In this document: piece by piece, positions 33,001 to 47,405 of the stretch
Layout: every line of letters starts with the position of its first letter
Position numbering within the stretch: the stretch's first letter is position 1
NCBI GenBank assembly: GCA_027886175.1
Contig: JAJNNQ010000029.1
Span: forward strand, 1,674,001 to 1,738,000
Source of the DNA: Phylloscopus collybita
Lineage: Eukaryota; Chordata; Aves; Passeriformes; Phylloscopidae
Length of the DNA: 64,000 nt
Direction: 5' to 3'
Notes under the pieces: generated by a model
Databases searched by the model: none
What the model saw: the letters and a program-made list of their open reading frames with translations, nothing else
Told to the model about the DNA's origin: nothing
Translations under genes and position numbers: made by a program

Positions 33001-36000
33001 ACAAACATGTATCACTTAGAGCTCTGGTTCAATAAACCATTCACTATCCATCTAGCATATTTTCTTCTGAAGACAAGTGGAAATGGACTGTCCAGATGAA
33101 TGATGGCTCTTGTCAAGCTTTTGCCCTAGTCAGTACAATCACTGGACAAAATATAGAAATAATTTATTGTGCAGAAGCTGAAGCCTCATGTCCTCCTTTC
33201 AAGACTGTGCTAACCAGGATGACCAGAGGTGTGGTCTACATGTCCTCCATGTAAATATTCTGTTTTCTATACATGTGTGGCAGTTGCAACAAAGCAGGTG
33301 AATACTGCAAAGAGAAGTCTCCCCTTTGGCCTGATCACAGCCTGGCATTTTCCTTGGTAGTGAAAGATACGGCCTTGAATGGCCTTGGGCCAGGAAGAAT
33401 GCTGAGCACAAGACATCCACCTCTGACTCAGTTCTCTAGCTGCTGTGTATGTACTGCTCTTTTCTTCATATCTTCATTTAAAATAAGCAACTACCTAAAA
33501 TTTTAGTAAATAGTTAATAACAAAAGCCCAATCAAAAGGCTGGGTCTTCAGTGTCAGGAGAGCACTGGCAAAGAAACTTTTAGAAATTTATGTATGAGGT
33601 ATAAGTTGATCTAGTCTGTAATGGGTATCCTCAACAGCACAAAAACAGAAGTGGATTTTTATGTGAAAGGTTGAGATGTATTATATCTATTTAATGTTGT
33701 AAAAAATGCTTTTATGTAGCTTAAGTTGGTACCTCCAACATTATACAAGTCCACGGACCGTCTTGAGGTTGATTTGGGTTTAAATGCAAATACTTCAGTT
33801 TTGCCTAAGGCCAGCTTGATGTACTTCAGTCACTTAATGAGTTGTACCTTGAAGCTCTATGAACAAATCTATTTTAGCTCTAAATTCAGAAAGCACTACA
33901 GTTATCAGCTGTTCATTTTCAGGCAAGAGAAAATCTCAGAATTCTGTAACGATTTTGATACTTGAGTTTCTAGAGCATGAATCAGTATTTCTGAGGTACC
34001 CCTGTTTAATTGAAACAAGCAATTTGCATAACCTCTATAGGTTTTTGTCACGAGGTTTTTCTCTGCACACCCCACCATTTTTCCTGTTATTTTTCTGAAG
34101 AGTTCCCATGTAAAATACAGTTTAACTTGATACTTGAACAAGATTTTCAGTCAGAAGACAGCTAATAGAGAAGTAATAGGGCAGAAACACGAGGCATTAT
34201 TTCATCAATGTTTTCTGAACTACATTTAGCGTACTGAATTTCAAACTGGGCTAGTGATGATTTCCCAGAAAATGGGACATTTTTACCAGCTAGCTTTTAA
34301 GAGTATGTGCCCTTCTTCTGGCGTAGAATTGGATTACTGCTATTAAGATGCTAATTCTGCAGCTCCCTCAAGGTGCTAAGACCTGCATACCATCAGTATA
34401 TTCTCTTGTGTTCCTAAAATTGACCATAAACCCTTCGAAGTTTGGCTACTGCCATAATTGCTATTTTTCTTACCTTTGGCAAGCCAGCACACAGTAAGAT
34501 TTTGTACAGATTCAGGCCTGTATTCTAACATTTCTCTCTTGTCAAGTACTTGAATGTGATATTTACAAACAGGAAGGGAGGAGTGAGAATCTGATGAACT
34601 CCTATACCTTATTAGATAGCTTTAAAGTTAGATAATTTGAAGACTTTTTAGAGGTTTTCAAATTGCTTCACTGAATTATTGGCAATACACCTGTGCAATG
34701 AGCTCACTAAACAGCATTCTCACAATACCAACAATGTTGTTAGAAAGGAGACATTTGACTAAAAGGTAATGTGATTGCCAATTTCTTTAATGGGCATCCT
34801 AATGAATTTTATCAGAAGACTGATTTACATAGAACATGTACACAATTAGCTGTGCCCACTTTTAATACACCACAATTGCTACATTAGCCTTAGTTTCATT
34901 ACTTCTTAGAAGGGCTTTTCTTCTAAAGTGTATTTTGCAGTAGTATAGTACCCTAAGCATTATATACAGATAAAAACTCGTTTTTTAATTGCTCACGTTC
35001 CCCAAATTATGATGCACATTAAACAAACAACAATTAAACAACAACCAAACAACCAAACAACCAAAATGATGAGTACACAAGACATCTTATTCAGCTGAAA
35101 AAAGAAAAAAATTAAGCCTCCTTTGACACTTGGTTTGAAGTAAACATACAGAGATGTGATTTCTGGTTCTTGGTCAGTGACTAAATAATAAAACTCAGTA
35201 GAATTTATGGTTAAAACCTGTTGTATTAAAACACCAATGGAAATTTATACCAGGTGAAGGTTGTGACAACACATTCTTCTGTTACAAATAGATTTTTTTT
35301 GTGTGTTTGTTTTCTTAAACATATTGACAGTGCCTTGCAAAGGACTATATTCAAAAACACAGCAGGAAGTTTTCTAAGTCAAACAAATTATTTTTTTTAG
35401 AAAGTCTTCTTAAAAATTTTATTTTTCTTCGGGCTGTTTTTTTTTCTTTGTTTCTGCCTTTCACCTTCTGTTGCAACTTAATATATCAATTTAATTCTGG
35501 AATCCAGTTGAACATTTCAGCTTAACCTATCAGGGAAAACAGACATATGGATCCATCTCTTATTACCCCTAGATAAGTTCTGCTACCCTCATAAGGCACA
35601 CCAACACGCCTCATTCTCTCCAGTCCTGAGCAGGGTTCAGCAAGAAATGTCACTGTAACTGTATGTGGGTAATCTTTGCTAAGTTGCGCAGGGAACTGCA
35701 CCTTGGCACTTCTGCATCTATCACATAAGCTGAACTCTCATATGAACTCTCTATAGGCAGCTGAAATATGAAGGCTATTTGTCTAGATACATTGACTATG
35801 GAGACTATTTGAAAGTCTAAGACTATTTATTCCATTATTTTAATCAACTCAAATTTATGAGTTGATTGATTTTTGCAGACTAGAATAGTGTTTTGTCTGT
35901 TTCAAGCAGGAAGTGACATGAACTTACGTGAAAACAGTAATAGACAGATATTGAGAGAATTAAAAAGGACTCTACTGAAAAATACCAAGTCATTAAAATC

Positions 36001-36385
36001 AAAACTTTTTTCCCCTGTGAACTCATGAATATTGTGAGATCTTTTTTTTTCAAAGATTCAGAATTTCCACAACATTATTTAACCTCTTCAGAAAGTTGCT
36101 TCTCCTTGACCAGCACAAATAGCAAAACTAAACAAGTTTGCAGAAATACCTTATAATTGAGCTATGGATAATATTGTTAAAATTGTCTTGATGTAGCTAC
36201 TCTGAGTTATTCTGATGTATTAAAGTCAAGTGAGAAGACTTCTTATTCTTTAGTATGTTGATCTTGTGGCAGGTTATTTAAAATTTCAATGATATATATT
36301 TTAGAAGCTTTTATAGATGAAGTGTTTAGACAATGCCCCTTGGGTAAATACAGCCATCAGTATCAGTGAAATGGCACAGGATGTG
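30094..36385. other. Unique AT-rich DNA
   Basis: About 6.3 kb with no supported gene or clear transposon. It has an A-rich run at 32795-32858 and a CAAA/CAAC-type run at about 35022-35065. Open frames (up to 108 codons) show no domains. Confidence 0.5.
32795..32858. repeat. A-rich simple repeat
   Basis: A run of about 22 A followed by further A runs broken by G. No coding or LINE sequence precedes it, so it is not taken as a retrocopy tail. Confidence 0.9.
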
Positions 36386-36389
36386 TCAA

Positions 36390-36645
36390 ACAATCAAAGA
36401 GTGTCTGGGGTTGGAAGATACCCCTGGAGGTCATTTGGTTCCACTCTCCTGCTCAAGCAAGTCCATCCAGGACCATGCACAGATGGCTCTGGAAGATTTC
36501 TGAGAATCTCTAAGATGGACACTCCATCTCTGGGCAATATCTGCCAGTTTCTGCTCACCCTCACAGTAAAAAAAATGTTTCCTGATGTTCTGGAGGAAAA
36601 TCCTGTGTTTTAGCTTATGCTACTGCTATTGTCACTGGACACAAA
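36390..36645 (-). mobile_element. CR1 LINE 3' fragment
   Basis: The left end reads GGGTTGGAAGATACCCCTGG, the reverse complement of the CR1 3' tail region. It is followed by the conserved parts near CTCAAGCAAGTCCATCCAGG and the TTCCTGATGTTC region. The copy is diverged, with the last bases of the tail lost. The open frame here (98 codons) is a repeat artefact. Confidence 0.85.
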
Positions 36646-39600
36646 AAAAAAGCCTCACAAGCTTCAACTCTAATTAAAAGACCAGAATCAGACCATGAGT
36701 ACATAGACAAACAGGGACACACAGGAACAATAATTAGTTTTCTGAAGGCATAATAACCAAAAGTTTTTTGATAACTGAATTTTAGTAGAATAAACAATCT
36801 CTTTTACAGGAAAAGGAGGAGAAAGAAATCTATATTTTTCAAGTATGATGCACAGGTTGTCATTGCAGGCTGAGTAAACTACAAAAAAATTACATATGAG
36901 AATATGTTTTTTAAAAGAATATTTGTAAAGAACATGATTCCGTCAAGGGGATTGTGATGGATTTTACTGAAAGCCAGCCTTGAAACAGTGAATGTTCCCC
37001 TGAATTCTAATAAAACACTGTCTGCTTGAGAACCCTCATGACAAAAACATAACAACCTTCCTCCCACAAAAAAACCCCAAAAAAACCCCCAAAAATAAAA
37101 CCAAACCAAAACAAAAAAACCCCACACAAACAAAAAAACCCCCCGAACAACAACAAACAGCTGAAAAAGACAAATATTTGATTTGACTGTCTAATTTAGG
37201 CCCTTTCATTCAACACTTATAAGAGTATTGATAATTTGCCAAGTATAAAATTAATGTATTTCAAGACTTGTTTTTTAGTAATTAGCAGTGTTTTGACATA
37301 GTGTACAGTAGCTCATGAACACAGTTTGATAAAAAAGTCCATGCAAAATAAAAGTTGTTACATATTATTAAACAGAAATTATTTATGTTTACTGCAAGTA
37401 ACTTTCACATTCTTCCTTATGGAATGACACTGACACCAGAAACTGCCTGCCAGGTAAATTATGTCTGAAAGGATTGAAAAATCTGAAAAATATTAAAATA
37501 GTGACCTGACTGTGTCCTAAAGGACAACAATATGGACAGAGTTATGCATGTGCATACCATGTATACAATAATTCAAGTCAGAAGGAAAACCCACAATCAT
37601 GGCACAAGAAAAAAACTTTGTAGGAAATATTATTGTACCTGCTTCCTGGAAATAAAGTTACTAAAAAAAAAATTACAATATAAGGGAATTGTGCATTTTT
37701 GCTGTTTATGAGCAACTTATCAACATCTGATGCTCACCTGCAATGTAGTGAATATCAGTATTAATGTTTTACAGTGAAGTATAGGTTCAATGCATGAAAG
37801 TTATAGTTTGTTCACATTTATCCTCAGTACAATAAGCCTCAAAATAATGGAACACCATTGTAAAGGATAGAAAATCCAGATTTTAATCTATATTTTGTGC
37901 AGGCGAATTATGGAATGGCACTTGAAAAGCACGTGGTCCAGTTATGGATATATTTTTCAAGAGAAGTGCAAGAAGCTTTAACTGCTAGAAGCTATTGTCC
38001 CTGGAGATTTACTGTGAAGATCTGAATTACATATGAATAAAATGCTGAGTAAAAATCTCACTGTATTGGAGGCTTCAAACTATCACCTAATAAAAGTGAT
38101 AAAAATGACAATGCATCCAAATGAGGCAATGTCTCTCAGCTGTAGTGTAGGCTCATGAGTTGTGTCTGGTGTCATGCCCTTAGGTAGTTATGTTCTATGG
38201 CGAAAGAGTTGTTTTATCTTCTGTAAAATTAAAAAAAAAAAGGAAAAAGAGAGAAAAAATCAGCTTTACTAAGAAAATATTAGATGGTAAATCAAACTAT
38301 TCTAAGTGTACTGAGTATTTTTGGATGCACTTTGATAACTTAGTGTATGAAGAAATGGATATGTGATGCATTCAGCATTTTTTAAGGTTATTTTTATTCT
38401 ATATTATCTCTAGAAAATATATTTATATTTTTTCTTGCCCACGTTAATGAATTAATATATATATTTATTTTGCCTTTGTTGGACAAGCCCAGTATTCTGC
38501 AATGATGCCACCCCCTGAATGAATAACATGAGGTTTCTTTCTGGCTTTTGGCTCATAAACCCTGCAAACTAATGTCTGTAATCATAAATGTGTGTGTCTG
38601 TAACACAAGCCACAGACTTAACTGTCCTCAAACATCTTCCACTCCAAATAGAGTCTTCGCTCATAAGCTTTTTTAGTTGCACATATAAGACCTTTTTCAT
38701 TTATAGGCTGGGAACATTCAGTATATCAATACAGATTGTCTTTCAAGAAGTTCGAATTTGTATATGCAGAATTAGAATAATCTCTGTGTTTAGAAACTAG
38801 AACTGTCTGGAATAAACCATTGGAGGTAATTTATGGGGTGTTTTCAGGAATGACCTAAGAATCAAGTAAAGGTTAGAAAATTATGTCTTTGAATATGTTC
38901 AGGGAAACATATACTTCAAAGGGAAGATAAGAAAAAGCTGAAGGAGTTTCAGGTTATTTCTTTGTGGGAGGTTCTTTGTCTGACAGCCAGCTTCCTTGCT
39001 GAATGACAGCTTTTGCTGGAATAAGTGATAGGGAAGACTAGTTTTTTTCTTACTGAGCCAGATGACAAACCCACAAAGGATGCATGTGGTCTTAACTGCA
39101 AAGTTTCAAAGAAAACCTTGCCTGCTTTACTAAATTGCATGTGTATTGTATATTTAGAGTTTTCAGAACCTTGTCTTTAAAAACACTTATCAAGGAGTGT
39201 GTTTGACTTGCAGTGTATCTGGGTATCCATATCTAATTATACCTATTTACTGTAAACAATCAAGTAGGAAAGCAGAACCACTTTCATGACTGTAGAAGAG
39301 AAATTCAGATGAAATAAAACCACAGCCAAAAGACACTTGTTCTTAAATTCCGGTGAATACTTAAGCTGATATTTATTATCCCTCAACAGTTTACTGTATT
39401 GATAAAAGACTAGTGCATGAATCTGCTAGAGGTCATGGCATTTTGAAAACCATATTTGGTCACATTTAAAAGATATGATGCAAAATCATTATTTAATAGA
39501 ATTTACATACTCTCTTTTCACAGCAACAGCACATTACTGAGAATGGCAGTTTAAATGCTGAAAGTTGAACAAAATATTTCCAGTACAGTAATTTAAAGCT

Positions 39601-39690
39601 AGAATGTCATTCAGCAAACTCCAACAAAAACCAAATGGTCAGTCCTCTATCTTTGTCCATAAATGTAAATGTGTATCTATCTAGGTATAT
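36646..39690. other. Unique AT-rich DNA with a C/A-rich run
   Basis: No gene or clear transposon. Around 37066-37150 there is an A/C-rich simple repeat (AAAACCCC and CAAA units). Confidence 0.5.
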
Positions 39691-39693
39691 TTA

Positions 39694-39741
39694 AATATAT
39701 ATACACACACACATATATATACACCCACACACATATATATT
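39694..39741. repeat. (TA)n / (CA)n microsatellite
   Basis: Mixed TA and CA dinucleotides directly left of the solo LTR at 39748. TA and GA units continue on the right side (40281-40315), so the LTR split one microsatellite region. Confidence 0.9.
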
Positions 39742-39747
39742 TGATAT

Positions 39748-40279
39748 TGTCATGGTTTAAGTCCAGCTGGAATTTAAACACCACACAGCTGCTCACATAA
39801 AGCCCCCTTTCTCCACCCCATCCTGGTGGAATGGGAAGGAGATTCAAAGTAAGACTGTCTGTTGAGATAAAAACAGTTTAAAAATTGAAAATAAACTAAA
39901 ATGTAGTAATAATGGCAAACAATAATAACGACAACAAAAAAGGAAGACCAAGTGATGGTAAATGCAGTTGCTCACTACCTGCTGACTCATGCCAGACCCA
40001 TGCCCATTGAACACAGATCAGTCTCTTTTCACAATAAATCCCCCAGTTACTGGGCAGGATACGGTCAGTTTGGATCATCTGTCCCAGCTGTGCTCCTTCC
40101 CAGTTTTGTCCTCCTCAATGCAGACCGTGAGAGAAAAGTCCTTGACTCAGGATAAACACAACTCAGCAAACCCCAAAACTTCATAGTGTTATCAATACTA
40201 TTCCTGTTCTGAATACAAAACATGGCAGTGTAATTGCTACTGAGAAGAAATTAACTCTACCCTAGATGAAATCAAGACA
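39748..40279 (-). mobile_element. Solo LTR (family A), TSD GATAT
   Basis: Starts TGTCATGG and ends TCAAGACA, with exact duplications GATAT at 39743-39747 and 40280-40284. On the minus strand it starts TGTCTTGATTTC, followed by GTAGAGTTAATTTC, the same layout as the 13.8-kb copy. It is 532 bp long, and the sequence is well diverged from the other family A copies. Confidence 0.9.
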
Positions 40280-40284
40280 GATAT

Positions 40285-41475
40285 ATATGTATATATATGA
40301 GAGAGAGATATAAATACGTATAGAAAATAGAAATGTAGTACCAAAGTTTAGCAGAGTGAGCAGAAGTCTTTGCTACAATCATTATTGATTTTTCCATGCT
40401 TTGTACTTTGAAGTATAAAATTTTGCTAAACAATTGGAAGAAGGGATATCATTATCTGCTTAGTTAACTTAGTACTGTTTATGCAAAAAATTTGCTATTC
40501 CTCTCTGAAACCCTTCTCTGATGATGCATAATACATTTCTCTTTGAGGTGTACTTTAAATTTCTGTTTTGTTATTTGGATTCTCATGTCTTATCAGCTAC
40601 CAGAGTATTTATCTTTTGTACAATACTTCAACATTTCAATGTCTTACAGAAACTCAGTTACTGTCCAAATTGAGAGGTTCTTTGATACTTAAAATAAGAC
40701 AAGCTAAAATGAAGTCCTTTTGATATACTGATAGAAATTATTTCCCCCATTGATAATGAAAAATGAGAGTCTACTAACACTGATTATTTCCATGATGTGA
40801 GTTCATTACTTTTCTTGGATAATCAAATCAACATTCGTCATATAAAATGACCATTCTTTTTCATGTGGCAATGACCCATTTTTCTTTCTAATTACTGCCT
40901 TAATTTCTTCAATCTGTGCATGAAACTATAAAAAAATTCTTTTCCCCCTATCTGATAAAAATTATTATAACAGAAAACTTATCTCACAAAGAAATTTGTA
41001 TGCTTACTCGGTAGGGAAACCATCTCATTTAAGATGGACAGGAATTTTATCAGGTCCTAATAGGTAGAAAATATAAACATTTTATGACCACTCAAAGATA
41101 AATTACATACATATGAAATCAGAACATAATAAGTGATTTTAAAATAAATAATTAATATCTGAAGAATTAGAAAATTCATATTTTATGAGATTCTAGTGAC
41201 AACTTTAAAAGTTAGGTTTGAATTTTTTTTTTATACAAGATTGTGACTTCCATTCCCTCTATAGCCAATTGCCACAGAGGAAATTGTGGCTGTAGTTAAG
41301 AAGAAAACATTGCTCTCTTGCTAGAACCTGAATCAATCCTCACCTGGGGAGAAGTATCTACTCCATGCAATGAGTAACTTAAATTAGGCTTGTTATGTCA
41401 AGAAAAAGAAAAACAAAAAAAGGGAAGGTGAGAAGGAAGGAAAAAAACCCAGCTTTTTGATAATTATGGACTCAA
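40285..41475. other. Unique AT-rich DNA
   Basis: A short TA/GA repeat at the left edge; otherwise nothing recognised. Confidence 0.5.
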
Positions 41476-41477
41476 TT

Positions 41478-41945
41478 ATGTTGAAGAAGACCTTTGAGGT
41501 CATCTAGTCCAATCTATGACCAAACACCACCATGTCAACTGGACCATGGCATGGACCATTGCCACATCCAGTATTTCCTTAAACACTTTTGGTAATGGTG
41601 ACATTTCCACCCCCATGGCAGTCCATTACAATGCCCAATCACCCTCTCTAGGACGAAATTCTTTCTGATTCCAGCCTAAATTTCCCCTGGTGCAGCTTAA
41701 CCCTGTGTCCTCTTATCCTGTCACTGGTTGCCTGTGAGTGAGAAGAGGCCAACCCTCTGGCTACACACTCCTTTCAGGCATTTGTAGAGAGTGATAAGGT
41801 CACCCCTGAACCTCCTTTTCTCCAGGCTAAACACCCCCAGCTCTTTCAGCTGCTAGTCATCAGATGTACTCCAGATCCTTCACCAGCTTCATTGCTTTTC
41901 TCTGAACCAACTCCAGCACCTCAGTGTCTTCCTGAAGGATGTTTC
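41478..41945 (-). mobile_element. CR1 LINE 3' fragment
   Basis: The left end is GAAGACCTTTGAGGTCATC, the reverse complement of the CR1 3' region. Conserved blocks follow: CCTGGTGCAGCTTAACCC, TCCTCTTATCCTGTCACTGG, CCTTTTCTCCAGGCTAAAC and TCTGAACCAACTCCAGCACC. It is among the better-kept CR1 copies here. The subfamily is not assigned. Confidence 0.92.
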
Positions 41946-44900
41946 CTCTTTCCATTTACTGAGGCAATGCCAATGGCTAGATTATTTGGCTCTTAAGTAC
42001 TAAAGCAATCTTCTATTTATCTGTCACACGATTGTGCTTCAATATGGTTGACCCTCACAAATTTCTTTTATCCTGGCGTTCTCATTGCTGACTTCTGTAG
42101 TGATAGATATTGTTCAGACAGGCTGGAGACTCAGTGTTCAAAGAGGTGAAAATCAGTGAAAAGAAAGCCTCTGCCCTCTTCATGAGTTCACTTATTATTT
42201 TTTTTTTTTTTTTGTGTAAGGTTGAATATAAACTCCAATTTCTTTTGATTTTAAGCTCCTCAGAGAGTATTTAGAAAGCTGTGAGAGGAGTCAAACATTA
42301 TTTCTTATGGGGGGAAAATATAATCATTCTACCTTGATAATTTTTACAATAAGGCAATGGACAGGATATGGTAGACAGTGGTGGTTGGGAAAGAAAGTTA
42401 GAATTAAAAAATGTTATATAGTTTTATAGGGTTTTTTGTGTTTACATTCAGTTACACAAATGCACATACATTCTTCCATGTGCAGCTGGGAATTTTTTAT
42501 TTCTTTGCAATGCATTTGTGGTTATTAGTGTCTTATACTTTAATGGCATCTCTAATGTGTCAGGCTCTATAGAAACTTGTATTTTACAACATTTATAGAA
42601 AAAAAACCTCTTAGAGTTAGAATTCATTTGAATTAAGATCTCCAGAAAAAAAAAAAAAAAGATCAATTAAAATAATTTCTAGCAAGCAGAAAAAAATTAA
42701 CATTGAGAAAGGTCTTTTTTTGGGGGAAGGAAGGGTGTGTCTTCAGAAGAGACAACAGCAAATCTGAATGAGAGAGCAGAGCTCTTTTCCGGAAAAATTT
42801 ACGCTCATTTATGAAACATTGCAGTAGCCATGAACAAACAAGAATACTTGCAGAAAAAATTACACAGAAATGACAAGTGGAAGGTTTTGATCCCTAGAGT
42901 GTCTATGAATATGAATGGGTAGAGCTACCTATTTCAATGTCAGTTTTACATCTTTCTAATTTTATTTCCCATGTATCAATCTTTTTTTTTTTTTTAAGTC
43001 CTTACAAATATGCAAAATAGCTGTATGGAGGGGTTTTTGTTTTTTATTTTTAGTAAAACAACTAAGAAAATACAAAGTGAGATTGTACTGTTGAAGAGTT
43101 TTTATATTTGATGTCCTTAGTTTCATTTGTACACTTTTTTAGTTTGGAAAAAAAAAGAGAATATTTTATATAATCTGTTTGTTGCATGATTGAGCAACAG
43201 GCAACCTGTTTGTAAATTACTTTTTTCCATTGATCAGAAGTGCCTCAGAAACAATAAAAATAATACACTGTTAACTGATGTTGTAGATTGCAGACACAGC
43301 ACCACCAAAGAGCAGCTAAGGAATATTAGGAGGAAGAATGATGGCTTTTAACTTTGTTAGCCTGCTATTAAACTTTTGCATATTCAGAAATCTTTCTTCT
43401 TTTCTTTAAAATTGCTAGTCTTTCCAAAGGAAATGTAAGTGCTCCATGAATCTTCAGTACTGAACAGAGGATTTTTTGGCAGTAAAACATGTTTGAGGTC
43501 AATTAAATGATTTCTCATTTGTTCTGCAAAAGAAAGGAATAAACTGAATCCTCAAGTCAAGAGTGAACAGGCTTTGTAGTATCTTTAAATGACTTTAGTT
43601 AGTAGTACTGAGGACCACTTCAGTAAAACAATGGAAAAAGACCATTTTTCATATTTATGTAATTCACTTTGAGCACTGCATTGTAGGTCGATGAGCTATG
43701 AGGGAAGGCAAGAGTATTTGTGCTTTTTTCCTCCTCTATTTTCCTTTTTACTGTGCTAGAAAGTACTGGTGCAAAAGAATTGAAAAAGATAAAACAAAAT
43801 TAAACAATAATTCAAGACTTAAACTGTGAAGGAACCAGCATCTTCTCCAAACAACACACTGTATAATGATTCACACTGCTGGCTTGAAGGTAAAGTACTT
43901 TCCAAGAACAAGGTAAACTTAAAGGGTTTTGAATGTCTTGGTCACCAAGAAAATACTTCAGTATTTACGGTGGAGGAAACTCTGGCCTCTGAATCTATTG
44001 CTGAATGAAACACCCACACAAAGCAGCTATTGCTTTGCATTCCTGAAAATGAGAGTTTGTTCATTTGTTATTCTGAATAATAAAGAAACCAAGAAATATA
44101 TTGAAGCACAGTTGGATACAGCTGGAATTTTCACAATTCTTTAAGCCTTTCAACTCTTCAGATGTGGGTTGGAGCTTCTGTATGTTTGTGAAAGTGACTG
44201 CAGAAAAAGAAAAAAAAGTTGGGATGCTACAACGTCTGAGTTTTCAAAACTGACTTCTACAAAGATAATTAGTAAATACATTGTTTGCTTAAACCATTTT
44301 GGAAAAATTCCATATGCGTTGGACATACTACTCCTCAGATTTTATTGTAAAGCTGTAAATTATTTTATTGGTATACCATTTTCCTTGTTATCTGGTAGAA
44401 GCCACTAGAAATTTCTGTTGGTTCTCAAAGATTGCTTATCCCTTGGAGACACATCAACACTGGATTATAAGGATGGAAATAAAATAAGATGCAGCAAATG
44501 GTATGTGTTTAAAAAGCTCTTCTGTTGCAATGCAATGTTCTGCATTGCTTCTGCAACAGATTCCTTTGCTCTCTTGTGGTTACTTCCTTTTTTTTTAAAA
44601 TTTTTACTCCTTTTGTGGAACTGCCCCAATGACCTGCTTTATCTATTGTTCTGATTGAATTATTCAATAAATCCTGTTGCTCTGATCTAATGCATCTCTC
44701 AGGATCAACAGAGTCCTGAAGAGCAATTCAGAGTCACTACAGATAACAATACTTTCTAATATAGAACAAAATTTTGAAGAACTTTTCTTTCAAACGGCTC
44801 TGCAGACTAAGGAAATTACACTCAATATCACACTGTTGGGTCACTACAAGAGCAGGAAAGATGATAGCCAAGCACACACTCTATACATTCACTAATGTAG

Positions 44901-47400
44901 TTGAGGGAAGACTTGAAAATTTGACTGTGTACTTTAGTCAAGCATAGGATAGCAGAAACTTTGCTTAATCTATCAAACTACGATAATTCTCACCTTAATA
45001 AATATTAAAAATTATTTACATGTACCATATGTATTTAACTATTTTATATGATTTTAAAAATACTCTTTGTACAGCAGAATCCAAATTCTCCTGAAATAAA
45101 TTTCTTATTACTCCTTTCCAAGGTATCCCTTTATTAGAAGATTCCATGTTATCCCGTTATTAGATACATTGAAAGTTATGTGGGCTTTCACACTTAAATA
45201 CAAAGTTGTTAATTCTTCCTACACTTCCTAGATTTAACATTAGATTAAAAATCTGCATTTGCTGCACTGTTTAAATAGTGCATAAACCCCAAAGAAATAA
45301 AAAAAAAATGTTGTGATGACTTTAGACTTGACTATAGACTTTATATACTAATGCTAAACTTATAAATGTAGAAATTTTAGTAAATAATTGTCTTCTGTAG
45401 GATGTGATAACATTATGGAATTTTGTTTCTATTATAGTATAAATTTTTATTATATGTATTTTTAATCCTTTTTAAAATAAATTTTTCTTTTAAACTGACA
45501 GGTGAATAATTCTGTATTACAGCTGTATACTGAAGAAATGAACACTAGAAATTTTCACTTATTTCAAAACATTGAGCTAGATATAGAATATAAATGCAAG
45601 ATTAGGCAAAAAAATCTTTGCAACATCTTGTTAAATATGTAACAGAGGAGGAAGATCTATCTGATTCCTTTTGAGTAAACAGGAAGCAAATATGAAGCAC
45701 TCAGTGAACAAAAGCAGCAAGTGAAATCTTACTCTATAAATCCAGTTCTGCTCAACAGTATATGCATGCTCCAAAAATAAGAAATACTTGTACACAACAT
45801 ATAGAAAGAATGTTAGACCAATTAAGAAAATGAAAATGACTTTAAGGCAAAACTTTCAAATGTACAAAATTTTTTGTAGTCATGCTATCAAACCATAAAC
45901 TTAGAAAAAGCATTATTTCATCATGGTGTTTCATCATTGGCTGATAGCATAGGTTCAAAACTGTGACCTTGAAACTAATCACTGTTTGATTTGAGGTTAT
46001 TAAGAAATTGAGTGAGCCCTGATCTTGTGTATACAGTAGTGCAGTGCCCTATGATATCATCAAAGTAACATTGTTAGGAAAGATTAATACAAAAGTACAC
46101 TATAATGATGATACCATTGCACAAAACTCATATATTGCCATGCTGATTCACCACTCTCATCTGGATCACCTTTCACAACAGGCAGGATTTTAACACTTGT
46201 GGAAAGGAGAACAGCTCATCTGAAGATATGAGAAAAGTGCTTGCAATAAATACATCTGCTTCTGGATTTTAAATTATTAATCTAAAAAGCCACACAAATA
46301 TGAATTTTAAAATTAATTAATTATAAGATATGGGTATGTTGTGAGAAGATGGGTTAAAACACATTAAAAGCTGAGGGCTTTGCCCTGTCCTCAAGGGAAA
46401 GGAAGCTTTTCAGCTTGTCATATAGTATTACCTCTAGTACATTAATGGAACTAAAATCATCCATGGGCAGATATATAGGCAGACACATACTTTAAGTTTC
46501 TCTGGAAAAGATATGAATAGATAAGAAAATCAGCAAAACCCAGCTTCCATTGTCCTCTTTCCTTCCTCAATCAAATGAGTAATATGTATCTGAAATGATT
46601 AATCATTCATGTAAGTTTCAGGAAAATTTTATCAAGAAGTGTTCCTTGGAAGTGTGAGATTTTGTGTGGATGCATCTCATTTGGGGCATCTAACTAACAA
46701 ATCAAAGCAAAAGCATAAATAACTAGTCCAACGACTTCAGACAATGCCTTGAGGAAAACACTGATTCTAGCTGAAATATTCAGGGGAGCTGTTTTAAGTC
46801 TGACAAGTTTGAAGTCCTCTGTTGTAAGACAGATATCTAGTTGGCAGAATACATGTAATAAAGATCTGTTAAGTACTGTCTGAAGTACGACCATGAAGGT
46901 TGTGCAGATGTTTCAAGAACACGTCTCTCCTCCCACTGCTGTTTCTTACATAAAGCTGCAACTGGAGTGAGACAGTGTACTCTTTTTGTGGAAAAGAAAA
47001 TAAATGCTTATCTAGGTCAGCAGAAAAGATTTTTCAGTACTTTTTTTCTCTTTTTATGTCTTTTAGAAAGCAACTTGTACATATAGACCTAGACAGGATA
47101 TGTATGAAAAATAAGTAAAAGCAGTACAACTGTTAACAAGAAAAACAAATGTAAACAAATGTGATTTTCATGTGGAACATCACATGCAGATAGTGTGCAT
47201 TTTGGGAATAGGGTTTGTTGTTATTCAGATGTTGTCTGGGTTTTTTCTGTTCTCCTCTGTTCTTTCTAAAATTTTTCTAAAGTTCTATTTCAGCCTTCTG
47301 ATTGTTTACCTTTTTGCAATGGAGTCTCCGATGATTTTCACATAAACAACCTATTGTTATTGTAACTGTCTTTTCACGTTTACATTCTTCTCATAAAGAG
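41946..47400. other. Unique AT-rich DNA
   Basis: About 5.4 kb without a supported gene. It holds T and A homopolymers (42198-42213 and 42646-42660) and a hairpin at 44521-44560 with a short internal loop. Open frames stay below 80 codons. Confidence 0.5.
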
Positions 47401-47405
47401 GAGAC

